A DNA stretch of 64,000 bases from Pelagibius sp050330205 (GTDB lineage: Bacteria > Pseudomonadota > Alphaproteobacteria > Kiloniellales > Kiloniellaceae). The stretch lies in contig JBHJOA010000060.1 in assembly GCA_050330205.1 (NCBI GenBank), forward strand, positions 24,242 through 88,241. The letters are read 5' to 3'. Below, piece after piece: positions 44,201 to 52,446 of the stretch. The notes below the pieces were generated by a model. That model ran no database searches, had not been told where the DNA came from, and saw nothing but the letters and a program-made list of their open reading frames with translations. Made by a program: the position numbers and the translations under genes. How positions within the stretch are numbered: position 1 is the first letter of the stretch; each line of letters begins with the position of its first letter.

Positions 44201-44653
44201 ATGTACACCTCCCGTCTCTCCGCCCTGGCACTCAGCCTCGCTATGACCGCGCCGGTCTCCGTTCTCGCCGGCGAGTTTGACGGTTCGTCACCGATGCTCT
44301 GTGCATTGAGCGAGGTCATGGAGTGTGCGCCGGGGCAGGACTGCCAGCGCATCCTTCCCGAGGAGGTCGGCGCGCCGGACTTCTTCCTCGTCGACGTCAC
44401 GGCGAAGTCTGTCCAGGGTCTCGGCAGTCACACCCGCACTTCGGTCATCCGCAGTGTGACGCTGATCTACGAGAAACTGATCTTGCAAGGCGCCGATGAC
44501 GGCCTGGAAGGGGTCAGGGACGGCCTCGGCTGGAGCGCCGCGATCGCTCAGGACAGCGGCCGCTTCGTGCTGAGCGCCTCGGGAGATCGGGTCGCTTTTG
44601 TCGTATTTGGCGCCTGTGCGGCGCTGGTGGGGGTCAAAGTCTTGCCGGATTGA
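44201..44653 (+). CDS. Secreted hypothetical protein, 150 aa
   Basis: A 150-residue protein with a signal peptide (about 1-24, ending SVLAG). The mature part is SSPMLCALSEVMECAPGQDC followed by QRILPEEVGAPDFFLVDV, a Cys-containing N-terminus and a beta-rich rest. I have seen this arrangement in alphaproteobacterial hypothetical proteins next to MscS and patatin genes; no function is known. GGGAG precedes the ATG. It ends at the start of the next gene. Confidence 0.6.
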   Translation: MYTSRLSALALSLAMTAPVSVLAGEFDGSSPMLCALSEVMECAPGQDCQRILPEEVGAPDFFLVDVTAKSVQGLGSHTRTSVIRSVTLIYEKLILQGADDGLEGVRDGLGWSAAIAQDSGRFVLSASGDRVAFVVFGACAALVGVKVLPD

Positions 44654-44697
44654 TGACCATCCGGAGGCGGTACAGGGTAGACGGCGTCGAGGTCGCT

Positions 44698-45210
44698 ATG
44701 AAGTTCTTGCATTGGCTCAAGGAAGAAGCGAGGTCACTACTGGCGGCGACCCTCTATTTTGCGGCCTGCTTCACGCTGGTAATGATCCTGAAGCAGCTCC
44801 TCCTCGCCGAATACGGCATCGAGTTCCGCGGCATCACCACGGCCGTGGTCGTGGCTCTGGTCACGGCAAAGGTCGTTATCGTCCTTCAGAAGGTACCGCT
44901 GACCCATTGGCTTCACAACCAGCCGGCGATGGCCGATGTGCTCGTTCGGACCGCCTTGTACACATCTGCAACGGTAGCTGCCTTGCTGCTGGAAAAGGCC
45001 TTCGAATCGCGCGAAGAGCACGGTGGCTTCGCTGCGGCGGTCGTCAACGTCCTCGAGCACCGTGATGTCGCGCAGGTCTGGGCGACGACGATCTGCGTTG
45101 GGCTCGCCTTCATGGCCTACAATGCCTTCGGTGTCATCCGCCGGGAGGTCGGTGGAGGGCGGCTGTGGCGCATCTTCTTTCGCGGGCCGGCGGCCGGGCA
45201 GGCGAGTTAA
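44698..45210 (+). CDS. Integral membrane protein of unknown function
   Basis: A 170-residue protein with about four hydrophobic helices (AATLYFAACFTLVMIL, GITTAVVVALVTAKVVIV, LVRTALYTSATVAALLL and VWATTICVGLAFMAYNAF). No family is recognised. The start at 44698 has GAGG close upstream; an ATG at 44653 that overlaps the preceding stop would add 15 basic residues and is also possible. It lies in the same plus-strand run as the secreted protein and the MscS channel. Confidence 0.6.
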   Translation: MKFLHWLKEEARSLLAATLYFAACFTLVMILKQLLLAEYGIEFRGITTAVVVALVTAKVVIVLQKVPLTHWLHNQPAMADVLVRTALYTSATVAALLLEKAFESREEHGGFAAAVVNVLEHRDVAQVWATTICVGLAFMAYNAFGVIRREVGGGRLWRIFFRGPAAGQAS

Positions 45211-45306
45211 GCCGTAGGATGTCCGGGAGCATCGGGGCGGCACACATTGATGGAATTTTTTGGGGGTTGGACGCATGGGAACGATTGAACAGAGGAGTAT
45301 TCAGTC

Positions 45307-45690
45307 ATGTTGATAGGATCGACAAGGTTGCTTGCCATGCCGCTCTTGACCATCGGCATTCTTGCCGCGCTCATCACACAGCTCGCCGCACAGAGCCAGT
45401 CACCGGAGGAAGTCGCGCACCAGGCGGGATCGGTCAAAGGCACTGCCGCCGGTTGCGACATCGACACGACGCAGTATGTCAGCCGCGTGAAGTCGCTTTT
45501 CGATCACATGGCCGGTCAGGGGTCCTCTGCCGCCAAACTGGACGAGATATTCAGTCAGGCGGCGATGGAAAGCGAGCATCAGCAGCGTTCGGAACCGAGT
45601 GTCGGTTGCGATAACTTCCGGGGGATGTTTGGCGAGTTCACAATAAACAATCCAGATTGGACCCCATCACAAGGCTGGAAGCCCCTGTAA
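45307..45690 (+). CDS. Small secreted protein, 127 aa
   Basis: A 127-residue protein with a hydrophobic signal sequence (residues 1-28, ending LAAQ) and a polar mature part with two Cys (GCDIDTTQY, GCDNFRG). No family is recognised. GAGGAG lies 9 bases before the ATG. It ends 3 bases before the MscS gene, so it is probably co-transcribed with it. Confidence 0.55.
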   Translation: MLIGSTRLLAMPLLTIGILAALITQLAAQSQSPEEVAHQAGSVKGTAAGCDIDTTQYVSRVKSLFDHMAGQGSSAAKLDEIFSQAAMESEHQQRSEPSVGCDNFRGMFGEFTINNPDWTPSQGWKPL

Positions 45691-45693
45691 GGA

Positions 45694-47964
45694 ATGGGTG
45701 CGCTTATCAAGCTGAAGCTTCATCGACTTGTATGGGCGATTCTGCTCTGCTGCTCGGCACCGCTGGCTGCTCAAGGCCAAAGTAGCGAGGCGGGCGACGC
45801 AGGGGCGGAATCGCCCCTGCATCAGCTGCGTGTCGAGCAGCCCCTTTCCGATGCCGCGATTCGGAATCTGGTGGCGCGCCTGGACGACGCCCAGGTGCGG
45901 GAGCTTCTGCTCGAACAGCTCGACGCGCGAATGACACCGGGAGTACCCCAGGTGGCATTCGATATGGGCAGCGTACTCCTGCAATGGCGGGATAGCGCCG
46001 AGGATCTGCGCGAGGGCCTGGGAGGCCTGGCTGAGGCCATACCTGAGCTGCCGGATGGCTTGGCCGGTGCCTTTGCACGGCTGCCGGAGGGCGGGTCCCT
46101 GCGCGTACTGCTTATGATCAGTGCCGGCATGGCGCTCATGCTGGCGGTCGGCTGGATCGCGGAGCGCCTGTCACGCCGCTTTCTCCGCCGGCTTTGGTTG
46201 CAAGCCGTCGAGGGCCCGTCGGAAGGGCCGCTCACTCGCCTCGGCTGCCTGCTGCTGGGCTTGGCGATGGAGTTCGTGTTCCTGGCGGTCTTCGTCGTCG
46301 GCGCCCTGGCGGTCTTCGTTGCGCTCTGGCAAGGCAATGAAGTCACCCGCACGGTGGTGATGACCTATGTCACGGCAGTGGTTGCGGTGCGGCTCTATGT
46401 GGTCTTCTCGCACTTCCTCCTGGCGCCGTATCATCCGAACTTGCGGCTGGTGCAGATGGACAACCAGGCGACCCGATTCCTGCACCGCCAGAACATCGTG
46501 ATGGCATCGATCGCCGCATTCGGCTTTCTGACCTGCACGTTGTTGCGTCAGCTTGGGCTGCCCGATGGCGTGTATAGGCTGCTCGCTTTCGCCGTCGGCT
46601 TCATCCTCTTCGCAACCCTGGTCTACACCATCCTGAAGGCCCGCAAGGCGATCGCGGGCGATCTCGCCGGGCAAGGGGCTGCGAGCGGTCGGTTCCGCCT
46701 GCTCATTGCCACAGCCTGGCCCGGGATCACAGCCGCCTACGTCGTCCTGCTCTATCTGGTCATCGTGATCGTCGTGTTCACCGGACACCCGGTGTCCTAC
46801 CTGTCTGTCTTCGGTAGCCTGCTGGCGGTAATCTTCGTTCCCCACATTGACGCCGTTCTGGAGCGTGCGGCGCAGCACCTTGAGGGCGTGGGAGAGAAGG
46901 TCGAGCAGGCCGGCGGCCAGTTTCGCATCGTGGCACTGCGCGCCGGCCGCATCGTGCTCTACGTCGCCGCAGCGATGTTCCTCATGCGCATCTGGGGGCT
47001 CGATCTTTTCAGCATGGCCGAGCGTAGCGTCGGCTCGCGCATCGCAGAGGCCCTGGTCGATATCGGCCTGACCGCGCTTGTCGCCTATGTGCTCTGGGAG
47101 ATGGCTCGCATCGCGATCGATCGACGCCTGGCGAAGGAAGCACGCGAGCTCGGGCAGGTTGCGGCGGAGAGCGGCGAGCAGGGTGGGCAGGGTGTCTCCC
47201 GCCTCAGAACCCTCCTGCCGCTGCTGCGCGTGGCGGCCCAGGTGACCATCGCAGTCATGTCGGTCATGGTGGTGCTCAGTGCGCTCGGGGTCGACATCGG
47301 GCCGTTGCTGGCCGGCGCCGGTGTCGTTGGAATCGCCGTCGGCTTCGGCGCGCAGACCCTGGTGCGCGACATCGTTTCCGGGGTATTCTTCCTGGTCGAC
47401 GACGCCTTCCGCCTCGGCGAGTACATTGATGTCGGCGCCGCCAAGGGCACGGTGGAGAAGATCTCGCTGCGCTCGCTGCGCCTGCGCCATCATCGCGGCG
47501 CCCTGCACACTGTTCCCTTCGGAGAGATCCACCACCTCACCAACTACAGCCGCGACTGGGCAATAATGAAGCTGGAGTTCCGCGTTCCCTTCGACACTGA
47601 TCTCGACAAGGTGCGGAAAATTTTCAAGCAGATCGGCCAGGATCTGATGAAAGACCCGGAACTCGGGCCGGATTTTTTAGAACCCTTCAAGTCGCAGGGC
47701 GTGCTGCAGACCGACGATAGCGCCTTTGTCGTCCGCGGCAAGTTCATGGCCAAGCCCGGCCGCCAGTTCGTCATCCGCCGCGTCGTGTTCCAGGCGGTGC
47801 AGAAGGCCTTTGCTGCGGACGACATCCACTTCGCCGACCGTCGCGTGACGGTCCATGTGCCCGGCGCAGAGGCGATGACGCCGGAGGAGCGGTCCGCCGT
47901 CGAGCGCGGCGCGGCCTCTGCCGTTGCCGCCGCGGAAGCAAAGGCGCAGGCAACGAAAGTCTAG
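45694..47964 (+). CDS. MscS-family mechanosensitive ion channel, large form
   Basis: A 756-residue protein with a signal sequence (about 1-25), a periplasmic region to about 125, and about ten membrane helices. It ends in an MscS core: the pore-lining helix region LLAGAGVVGIAVGFGAQTLV then RDIVSGVFFLVDDAFRLGEYI, and a beta domain with SLRLRHHRGALHTVPFGEI. This is the large, YbdG/YnaI-like form. Expected role: release of solutes on osmotic down-shock. The C-terminus is an Ala-rich tail. The AAGGA site directly abuts the ATG, so the real start could be slightly different. Confidence 0.85.
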   Translation: MGALIKLKLHRLVWAILLCCSAPLAAQGQSSEAGDAGAESPLHQLRVEQPLSDAAIRNLVARLDDAQVRELLLEQLDARMTPGVPQVAFDMGSVLLQWRDSAEDLREGLGGLAEAIPELPDGLAGAFARLPEGGSLRVLLMISAGMALMLAVGWIAERLSRRFLRRLWLQAVEGPSEGPLTRLGCLLLGLAMEFVFLAVFVVGALAVFVALWQGNEVTRTVVMTYVTAVVAVRLYVVFSHFLLAPYHPNLRLVQMDNQATRFLHRQNIVMASIAAFGFLTCTLLRQLGLPDGVYRLLAFAVGFILFATLVYTILKARKAIAGDLAGQGAASGRFRLLIATAWPGITAAYVVLLYLVIVIVVFTGHPVSYLSVFGSLLAVIFVPHIDAVLERAAQHLEGVGEKVEQAGGQFRIVALRAGRIVLYVAAAMFLMRIWGLDLFSMAERSVGSRIAEALVDIGLTALVAYVLWEMARIAIDRRLAKEARELGQVAAESGEQGGQGVSRLRTLLPLLRVAAQVTIAVMSVMVVLSALGVDIGPLLAGAGVVGIAVGFGAQTLVRDIVSGVFFLVDDAFRLGEYIDVGAAKGTVEKISLRSLRLRHHRGALHTVPFGEIHHLTNYSRDWAIMKLEFRVPFDTDLDKVRKIFKQIGQDLMKDPELGPDFLEPFKSQGVLQTDDSAFVVRGKFMAKPGRQFVIRRVVFQAVQKAFAADDIHFADRRVTVHVPGAEAMTPEERSAVERGAASAVAAAEAKAQATKV

Positions 47965-47989
47965 AATGGCGTCGACAGGGGGAATATCC

Positions 47990-48574
47990 ATGACAGCGCT
48001 GGGTGCGGTCTTGCTTTCGATGATAGTGTTGCTGGCTTTTGCCGGCCTGCCCGCCCCTTTCGCCCGCGCCCAGCATGCCGCCGCCGGCGACGACGGCACG
48101 GCGGAATCAGCGATGCCGGCGGACGCGCTGAATCCCTGGACCCGAGGTCTCGACGGCATAGTCGCGCGCAGGATGATCAGGGCCGCCATCCCCTACGGCA
48201 TCGCGACCTACTTCCTCTATGGAGCCGATCAGAAAGGCGTCACCTACGATCTCGCGCTGGCATTTGAGCGTGCGCTGAAGAAGCAGCTGCGTCTGAAGGA
48301 CACCGAGCTGACCATGGTGGTCGTGCAGGCGCGACGGGACGAGATCTTCCAGATGCTGACGAATGCCGGTCCCGGCAATGTCGCGAAGGTGCGCCGCCTG
48401 GCGGAGAAGATGGGGTTCGACCCCAATGTGTGGTTCGGTGAAGTGGAGATCGCCGCGGCCAAGGCGGTCAGCCGGGAACCCGTCGTCTATGTGCGGAATA
48501 TTTACAAGTACTACGTAGCATACCGGCGGGTCGTCGACCAGCTCGTAGATCGACGGGATGCGCTGCCGCAGTAG
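47990..48574 (+). CDS. Internally deleted MltF-like lytic transglycosylase
   Basis: A 194-residue remnant. Residues 1-27 are a signal peptide, and 54-123 match the beginning of the MltF solute-binding-like domain (GLDGIVARRMIRAAIPYGIA, GVTYDLALAFERALKKQL). At residue 124 the sequence jumps to the last part of the lytic-transglycosylase domain: NAGPGNVAKVRRLAEKMGF and VSREPVVYVRNIYKYYVAYR. The full protein has roughly 480 residues; about 300 residues, including the catalytic Glu, are missing although the frame is intact. GGGGGAATATCC precedes the ATG. It is probably inactive as a transglycosylase. Confidence 0.75.
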   Translation: MTALGAVLLSMIVLLAFAGLPAPFARAQHAAAGDDGTAESAMPADALNPWTRGLDGIVARRMIRAAIPYGIATYFLYGADQKGVTYDLALAFERALKKQLRLKDTELTMVVVQARRDEIFQMLTNAGPGNVAKVRRLAEKMGFDPNVWFGEVEIAAAKAVSREPVVYVRNIYKYYVAYRRVVDQLVDRRDALPQ

Positions 48575-48619
48575 CCAGTCGCGGGTCGTACACCTTCTTG
48601 AGCATGCGGAGAGGTTCAA

Positions 48620-49270
48620 ATGAATTTCGCGACCATAGATGCCGAACTCGTGGCTAAGCTCCTTCTGCTCCTGCTCATCGGGATGGGACCAAAGATCGCC
48701 CTGGTGCCTTTTCTGGAAAAGACGAAGAGCTTTGACGCCGACACGCAGCGAGCGGTCGGCCGCAGGATGGTTATCACTGCTGTTGTCACGGCACTGATCC
48801 TTCTCGTCACCGGCGCCCTGCTGATGAGGCTTCTGCACATCACCAGTGGCGCGGTGGGTGTCGCGGGCGGAATTATCCTGGCGCTCCTCGCGATCAAGAT
48901 GGCGATGGGGCAGGCGGACGAGCCGCCGGTGACGGAGAAAGTGCCCGTGGATGTGAAAAAGGTCGCAGTCTATCCCCTCGCGATACCCTATCTCCTCAAT
49001 CCGGTGGGCATAACAGTGATCATCATCGCGTCGGACAGCGTTCTTTCGATCGCGAGCGCCGCGCTTGTCGTCGGGCTCATTCTCCTCGTGGGAGCCCTCG
49101 ACTACCTCGTCTTCAGCAACATCGATAAGCTGGCCAAACGTCTGAATCCCACAAGCCTCGTAATCTCTGAGGTCGTGTTCGGGATCCTCCTGACCGCGGT
49201 CGCGGTCCAGCTGACCGTCGCCGGGCTTGCTCGCCTCGGGCTCGTCGCGGCGCAAGGAGCGATTCATTGA
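48620..49270 (+). CDS. MarC-family membrane protein
   Basis: A 216-residue integral membrane protein with about six helices, of the MarC/UPF0056 type. GMGPKIALVPFLEKT at the start, GGIILALLAIKMAMG in the middle and the AIPYLLNPVGITVIII stretch are family landmarks. The molecular function of MarC proteins is not established. GGAGAGG precedes the ATG. The stop overlaps the TTG start of the HlyD gene, so translation is coupled. Confidence 0.8.
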   Translation: MNFATIDAELVAKLLLLLLIGMGPKIALVPFLEKTKSFDADTQRAVGRRMVITAVVTALILLVTGALLMRLLHITSGAVGVAGGIILALLAIKMAMGQADEPPVTEKVPVDVKKVAVYPLAIPYLLNPVGITVIIIASDSVLSIASAALVVGLILLVGALDYLVFSNIDKLAKRLNPTSLVISEVVFGILLTAVAVQLTVAGLARLGLVAAQGAIH

Positions 49271-50451
49271 GCTCCGACGACACATCTGGCGCCAAAGGCG
49301 CTACTTCTTCACCGACCCAGCCGGCGGCATCAGCCGGTCCGCAAGAGCCCGCCGGGGATGCGCGCGCGCCAAGCTCACAGGCGCGGGGTTCCGCGAACCC
49401 TGCACGGCGGGTCACACTCGCCGTCCTGCTCGCCATCGTCGCGCTGTTCGCCTATGGCATCGTCGCAGACCGCACGACCCCCTACACGTCCCAGGCGACG
49501 GTGCAGGCCTATCTCGTGCAAATTGCTCCAGAAGTGGGCGGCAAAGTCATCGAAGTCGGGGTCGAAGAGGGCCGGCGTGTTGATGCGGGCGCCGTGCTGT
49601 TTCGGATCAACCCGGAGTACTTCCTGCTGGCGGTCAGACGCGCGGAGGCGCAGCTGGAGCTCGCGGGTCAGAACATCGGCGCCTCGACCGCATCGGTCGC
49701 GGCCGCGCAGGCTGCCGTCACACAGGCAAAGGTCGAGCGGGACAATGTTCGCGAGCAGTCGGACCGTATCCTTACCCTGGTCGAGCAGGGGATCTATGCC
49801 CCAGCGCGGGGCGATCAGGCCAAGGCTGCGATCAACAGCGCGGAAGCGGCTGTGACGCGCGCGCTTGCCCAACTCGAAGAGGCGCGGCAGAACCTCGGGC
49901 CGGAGGGCGAAGACAATCCCCAGGTGCGCGAAGCCCTTGCTGCCCTCGAGAAGGCGCAGCTCGATCTCGCCAAGACGGCGGTGGCGGCGCCCGCCGAGGG
50001 CGTGGTGCCGTTTCTGGAGCTGGCGGTCGGCCAGGTGCTGGCCGCCGGGCAGACCGCCATGACCTATGTCGACATCCGCCAGATCTGGATCGACGCTGCG
50101 TTCCGCGAGAACAGCCTGGAGTACATCGAAGAAGGCGATCTGGCCGAGATCGTCTTCGATATCCGCCCTGGACGGGTTTACCAGGGGCGGGTCGAAAGCC
50201 TCGGCTATGCGGTCGCCAATCGTGCTGTCGATGTGCGGACAGGCTTGCCCACTGTCAGGAATCCGAGCGGCTGGTTCCGCGACCCGCAGCCGATGCCGCT
50301 GCGGATTGCGCTCGACGCGGAGTCCAGGCCACGGAACCTGCGTCTCGGCTCGCAGGCGACGGTCGTCGTGTATGCGCAAGATGCGCCGATCACCAACTGG
50401 CTCGGATACCTTTGGATCCGCGTGCTCGCCTGGTTCACCTATGTCAACTGA
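49267..50451 (+). CDS. HlyD/EmrA-family periplasmic adaptor of an efflux system
   Basis: A 394-residue membrane-fusion protein. After a Pro/Ser/Ala-rich N-terminus there is one membrane helix (about 49-67, TLAVLLAIVALFAYGIVAD). Then come the biotinyl-lipoyl-like half (VQIAPEVGGKVIEVGVEEG), a long coiled-coil hairpin (VRRAEAQLELAGQNIGASTA to LEKAQLDLAKT), the second half (VAAPAEGVVPFLELAVGQVL) and a beta-barrel. The TTG at 49267 overlaps the MarC stop and is the only plausible start before the helix. With the next gene it looks like an AaeA-AaeB-type efflux pair. Confidence 0.85.
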   Translation: MSSDDTSGAKGATSSPTQPAASAGPQEPAGDARAPSSQARGSANPARRVTLAVLLAIVALFAYGIVADRTTPYTSQATVQAYLVQIAPEVGGKVIEVGVEEGRRVDAGAVLFRINPEYFLLAVRRAEAQLELAGQNIGASTASVAAAQAAVTQAKVERDNVREQSDRILTLVEQGIYAPARGDQAKAAINSAEAAVTRALAQLEEARQNLGPEGEDNPQVREALAALEKAQLDLAKTAVAAPAEGVVPFLELAVGQVLAAGQTAMTYVDIRQIWIDAAFRENSLEYIEEGDLAEIVFDIRPGRVYQGRVESLGYAVANRAVDVRTGLPTVRNPSGWFRDPQPMPLRIALDAESRPRNLRLGSQATVVVYAQDAPITNWLGYLWIRVLAWFTYVN

Positions 50452-51484
50452 CGCCGCGGCACCTGCGGCGCGAGCCGGCGACGGCGCAGAGGCGCGAGAC
50501 TGTCGCGCCATCCTGCGCCTGGCTTTCGGCGTCGCCGGCAGCTTCGTGCTCGCCGAGGGGCTCGGCTGGAACTTTACCTTTCTGGCGCCGATGCTCTGCG
50601 CTCAGCTCCTGGTGAGATCCAGCGCGCCGCCGTCGCGTCGGGAGGCGGTCGGCGCTCTCCTCGTCGTTGCCCTGGCCCTGGGCGTAACCCAGCTGGTGAC
50701 CGCCGCCACCATCTCGTCTGCGCCGGTCCTCATCCTGACCTTCTTGTTGATCCTCTTTCTGTCGTTCTTCGGGCAGGCTCGCGGTGTTCCGGATTTCGCC
50801 GCGTTGATGCTGCAACTGGCTGCAGTGACAATTCCCGTCCTGGCGCTGCTGTCGCCGGCTCTGGCCGGAGAGTTTGCAACAGAGCTTTTCAAGGCCATGG
50901 CCGCCACCCTGGCTGCAAGCTGGATCGTCCATGCCTGCTTCCCGGATCCGGCGCCGCCGGCAGGGCCTGCACCGGCGCCGCCGGCCGGCCGCGAAGAGCT
51001 GCAGGCCGCTGCCGGCTTCGCGCTCCGCAACACGCTGATCCTGGCGCCGATGCTGGCCTGGTATCTGCTCGATGCCACGCAGATCGCGCTGGTTCTCCTG
51101 ATCACGATCCTCATGGTGATCCGCCAGTACCGGACGGGCACGGACCGGAAGACCGCCGCAGGACTGTTGCTCGGCAACGTCATCGGCGGCGTGGCGGCGA
51201 CCTTCGTCTACAACATCGTTCTGCTGGAGCTAGGCTTCGTCTGGTTCGCCCTTATCGTGCTCGCAAGCTGCCTCATCTTCTCGTACAGGATTCTATCCGG
51301 CGGACGTTTTGCGCCTGTCCTCACAATTGCGCTCGGCACCTTCATCCTCCTGCTCGGCATCGGCCTGTCGCCGCTCCCGATCGGGAGCGAGGAGGCCTTC
51401 GTGTCCCGGCTCATCAATGTCATTGTTGCCACCGCCTATGCAGTGGGCTGTCTGCTGATCTTCGGCAGGAGACAATCCCGGTAG
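50441..51484 (+). CDS. DUF2955/FUSC-like membrane efflux protein
   Basis: A 347-residue membrane protein with two blocks of hydrophobic helices (about 22-150 and 205-340), separated by a Pro/Ala-rich linker (DPAPPAGPAPAPPAGREEL). It matches the DUF2955/FUSC-like pattern of the AaeB family. It overlaps the HlyD gene by 11 bases, which is the usual arrangement of such pairs. The substrate (aromatic acids in AaeAB) is not known for this one. It is the last gene of the plus-strand accessory run. Confidence 0.8.
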   Translation: MSTDAAAPAARAGDGAEARDCRAILRLAFGVAGSFVLAEGLGWNFTFLAPMLCAQLLVRSSAPPSRREAVGALLVVALALGVTQLVTAATISSAPVLILTFLLILFLSFFGQARGVPDFAALMLQLAAVTIPVLALLSPALAGEFATELFKAMAATLAASWIVHACFPDPAPPAGPAPAPPAGREELQAAAGFALRNTLILAPMLAWYLLDATQIALVLLITILMVIRQYRTGTDRKTAAGLLLGNVIGGVAATFVYNIVLLELGFVWFALIVLASCLIFSYRILSGGRFAPVLTIALGTFILLLGIGLSPLPIGSEEAFVSRLINVIVATAYAVGCLLIFGRRQSR

Positions 51485-52031
51485 TAGAAGGATCATGAGC
51501 GGCGAAGCAGTGCCGTCAGCCGCGTTCTCTGAGTTCGGCTTCTGGCACGAAGGCGAACTCACTTGGGACTTACGGCCGTGTCCGCTTTCAATGCAGAGCG
51601 GCCATGGTCGTGCCGGAATGCCATGCCTCGTTCTGCAATGCAGGATCAGAAAGGCTTCTGCTCCACCTGCGGAGCAGCCGGGAACGGACGGGCGGATTGA
51701 CGGCTTCATTCACGTCCTGGTCTGCGCAGCGATCTTCTGGGCGGGTTAGCTCAAGATACAGCGTAGATTGCGACTGGTCAGCCATCGACCTTGCAGTACT
51801 GATGGCAGCCGTCGACCGATGCGCCTGCCTGTCCGGCGCGTCACTGTGCGCGCCGCCGAGCCATCCTCGGCGATCCAGATGAGCGGACTCGTGCCGACAA
51901 CGGCTCCGTCGCTCAAACGCGGATGGCCTGTAACGACACCTTGGAGCACCGGGAGAATGCCGTCCTCGCGATGCACCGTCAGTCCAGCCGCGGGGCCTCG
52001 GCGAGCGCCGTACCGTTCGGGTGAGGCATCA
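51485..52031. other. Intergenic stretch at the right end of the accessory region
   Basis: About 550 bases without a supported gene. An 84-codon frame at 51495-51749 has no ribosome site or recognisable content. This is where an integrase gene would be expected next to the tRNA-Gln att copy, but only the leader-like sequence at 52032 onward remains, so the gene was probably deleted. Confidence 0.5.
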
Positions 52032-52135
52032 GGGCGGCCTTCTGCGGACAGCCAGATGGCACAGAGCGTCTTCGCACCCTGTAAGCGAGTGATTTGGCTG
52101 GATTTCCCTGGGGGCTTGGCTGGGGGACCTGGATT
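52032..52135 (+). repeat. Direct repeat, right att-like copy reaching into tRNA-Gln
   Basis: Partner of 30906-31023. The block continues from downstream of the tRNA-Gln gene into its last 19 bases. The strictly identical core is 52107-52135. Confidence 0.75.
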
Positions 52136-52190
52136 CGAACCAGGGCTGCTCGGGTCAGAGCCGAGAGTTCTACCGCTAAACTATCCCCCA
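52117..52190 (-). tRNA. tRNA-Gln (anticodon CTG)
   Basis: On the minus strand the gene begins TGGGGGATAGTTTAGCGG. The anticodon arm is CTCGG-CTCTGAC-CCGAG with anticodon CTG, and GGTTCGAATCC forms the T arm. TGGGGGA pairs with TCCCCCA in the acceptor stem, and G plus an encoded CCA end the gene at 52117. It reads CAG (Gln). Its 3' end is the apparent integration site of the accessory region. Confidence 0.95.
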
Positions 52191-52446
52191 GCAGACGGGG
52201 CTTTGGGCCGCCTGCGGGCCGTGCCCGGCGCCCTTTGTGGCGCAGAGGTGCTTTACATAGTCCTAGCGCCCCCGCCATGACAACCGCTTTTCGGCGATTT
52301 TTTGCCGCGGCCGCGGCCCGGCGGCGCCCGGGGCGCTGGCGGAAGGCGCCGCGGCCGCGCTAAGATGGCCCTCGAGGAAAGCGCTATCAGGGGCCGCCCC
52401 GGGGCAGGGCCGGGCCCCGTGAAGAACGGGAAATGGGTTAAAGAGG
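52191..52446. other. Region between tRNA-Gln and ppx
   Basis: It must contain the tRNA promoter on the minus strand and the ppx promoter on the plus strand. GCGCC-rich palindromes such as GCCGCGGCC are present around 52305-52360. No gene is seen. Confidence 0.4.

Larger units (their letters stand above)
31024..52116. mobile_element. Putative integrated accessory region between tRNA-Gln att-like repeats
   Basis: About 21 kb lies between the two tRNA-Gln 3'-end copies. It carries only accessory functions (HupE set, secreted proteins, channels, efflux, a truncated MltF) and no core gene, while core genes resume right after the tRNA. No intact integrase, relaxase or replication gene is seen inside, so if it was an element it is now fixed. 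The boundaries are inferred from the repeats. Confidence 0.5.

Noticed and set aside
46171..47535. Minus-strand 454-codon frame opposite the MscS gene
   Set aside because: Charged His/Asp/Gln-rich translation typical of an antisense shadow of membrane-protein codons.
51495..51749. 84-codon plus-strand frame after the DUF2955 gene
   Set aside because: No ribosome site, odd composition and no similarity to anything known to me.
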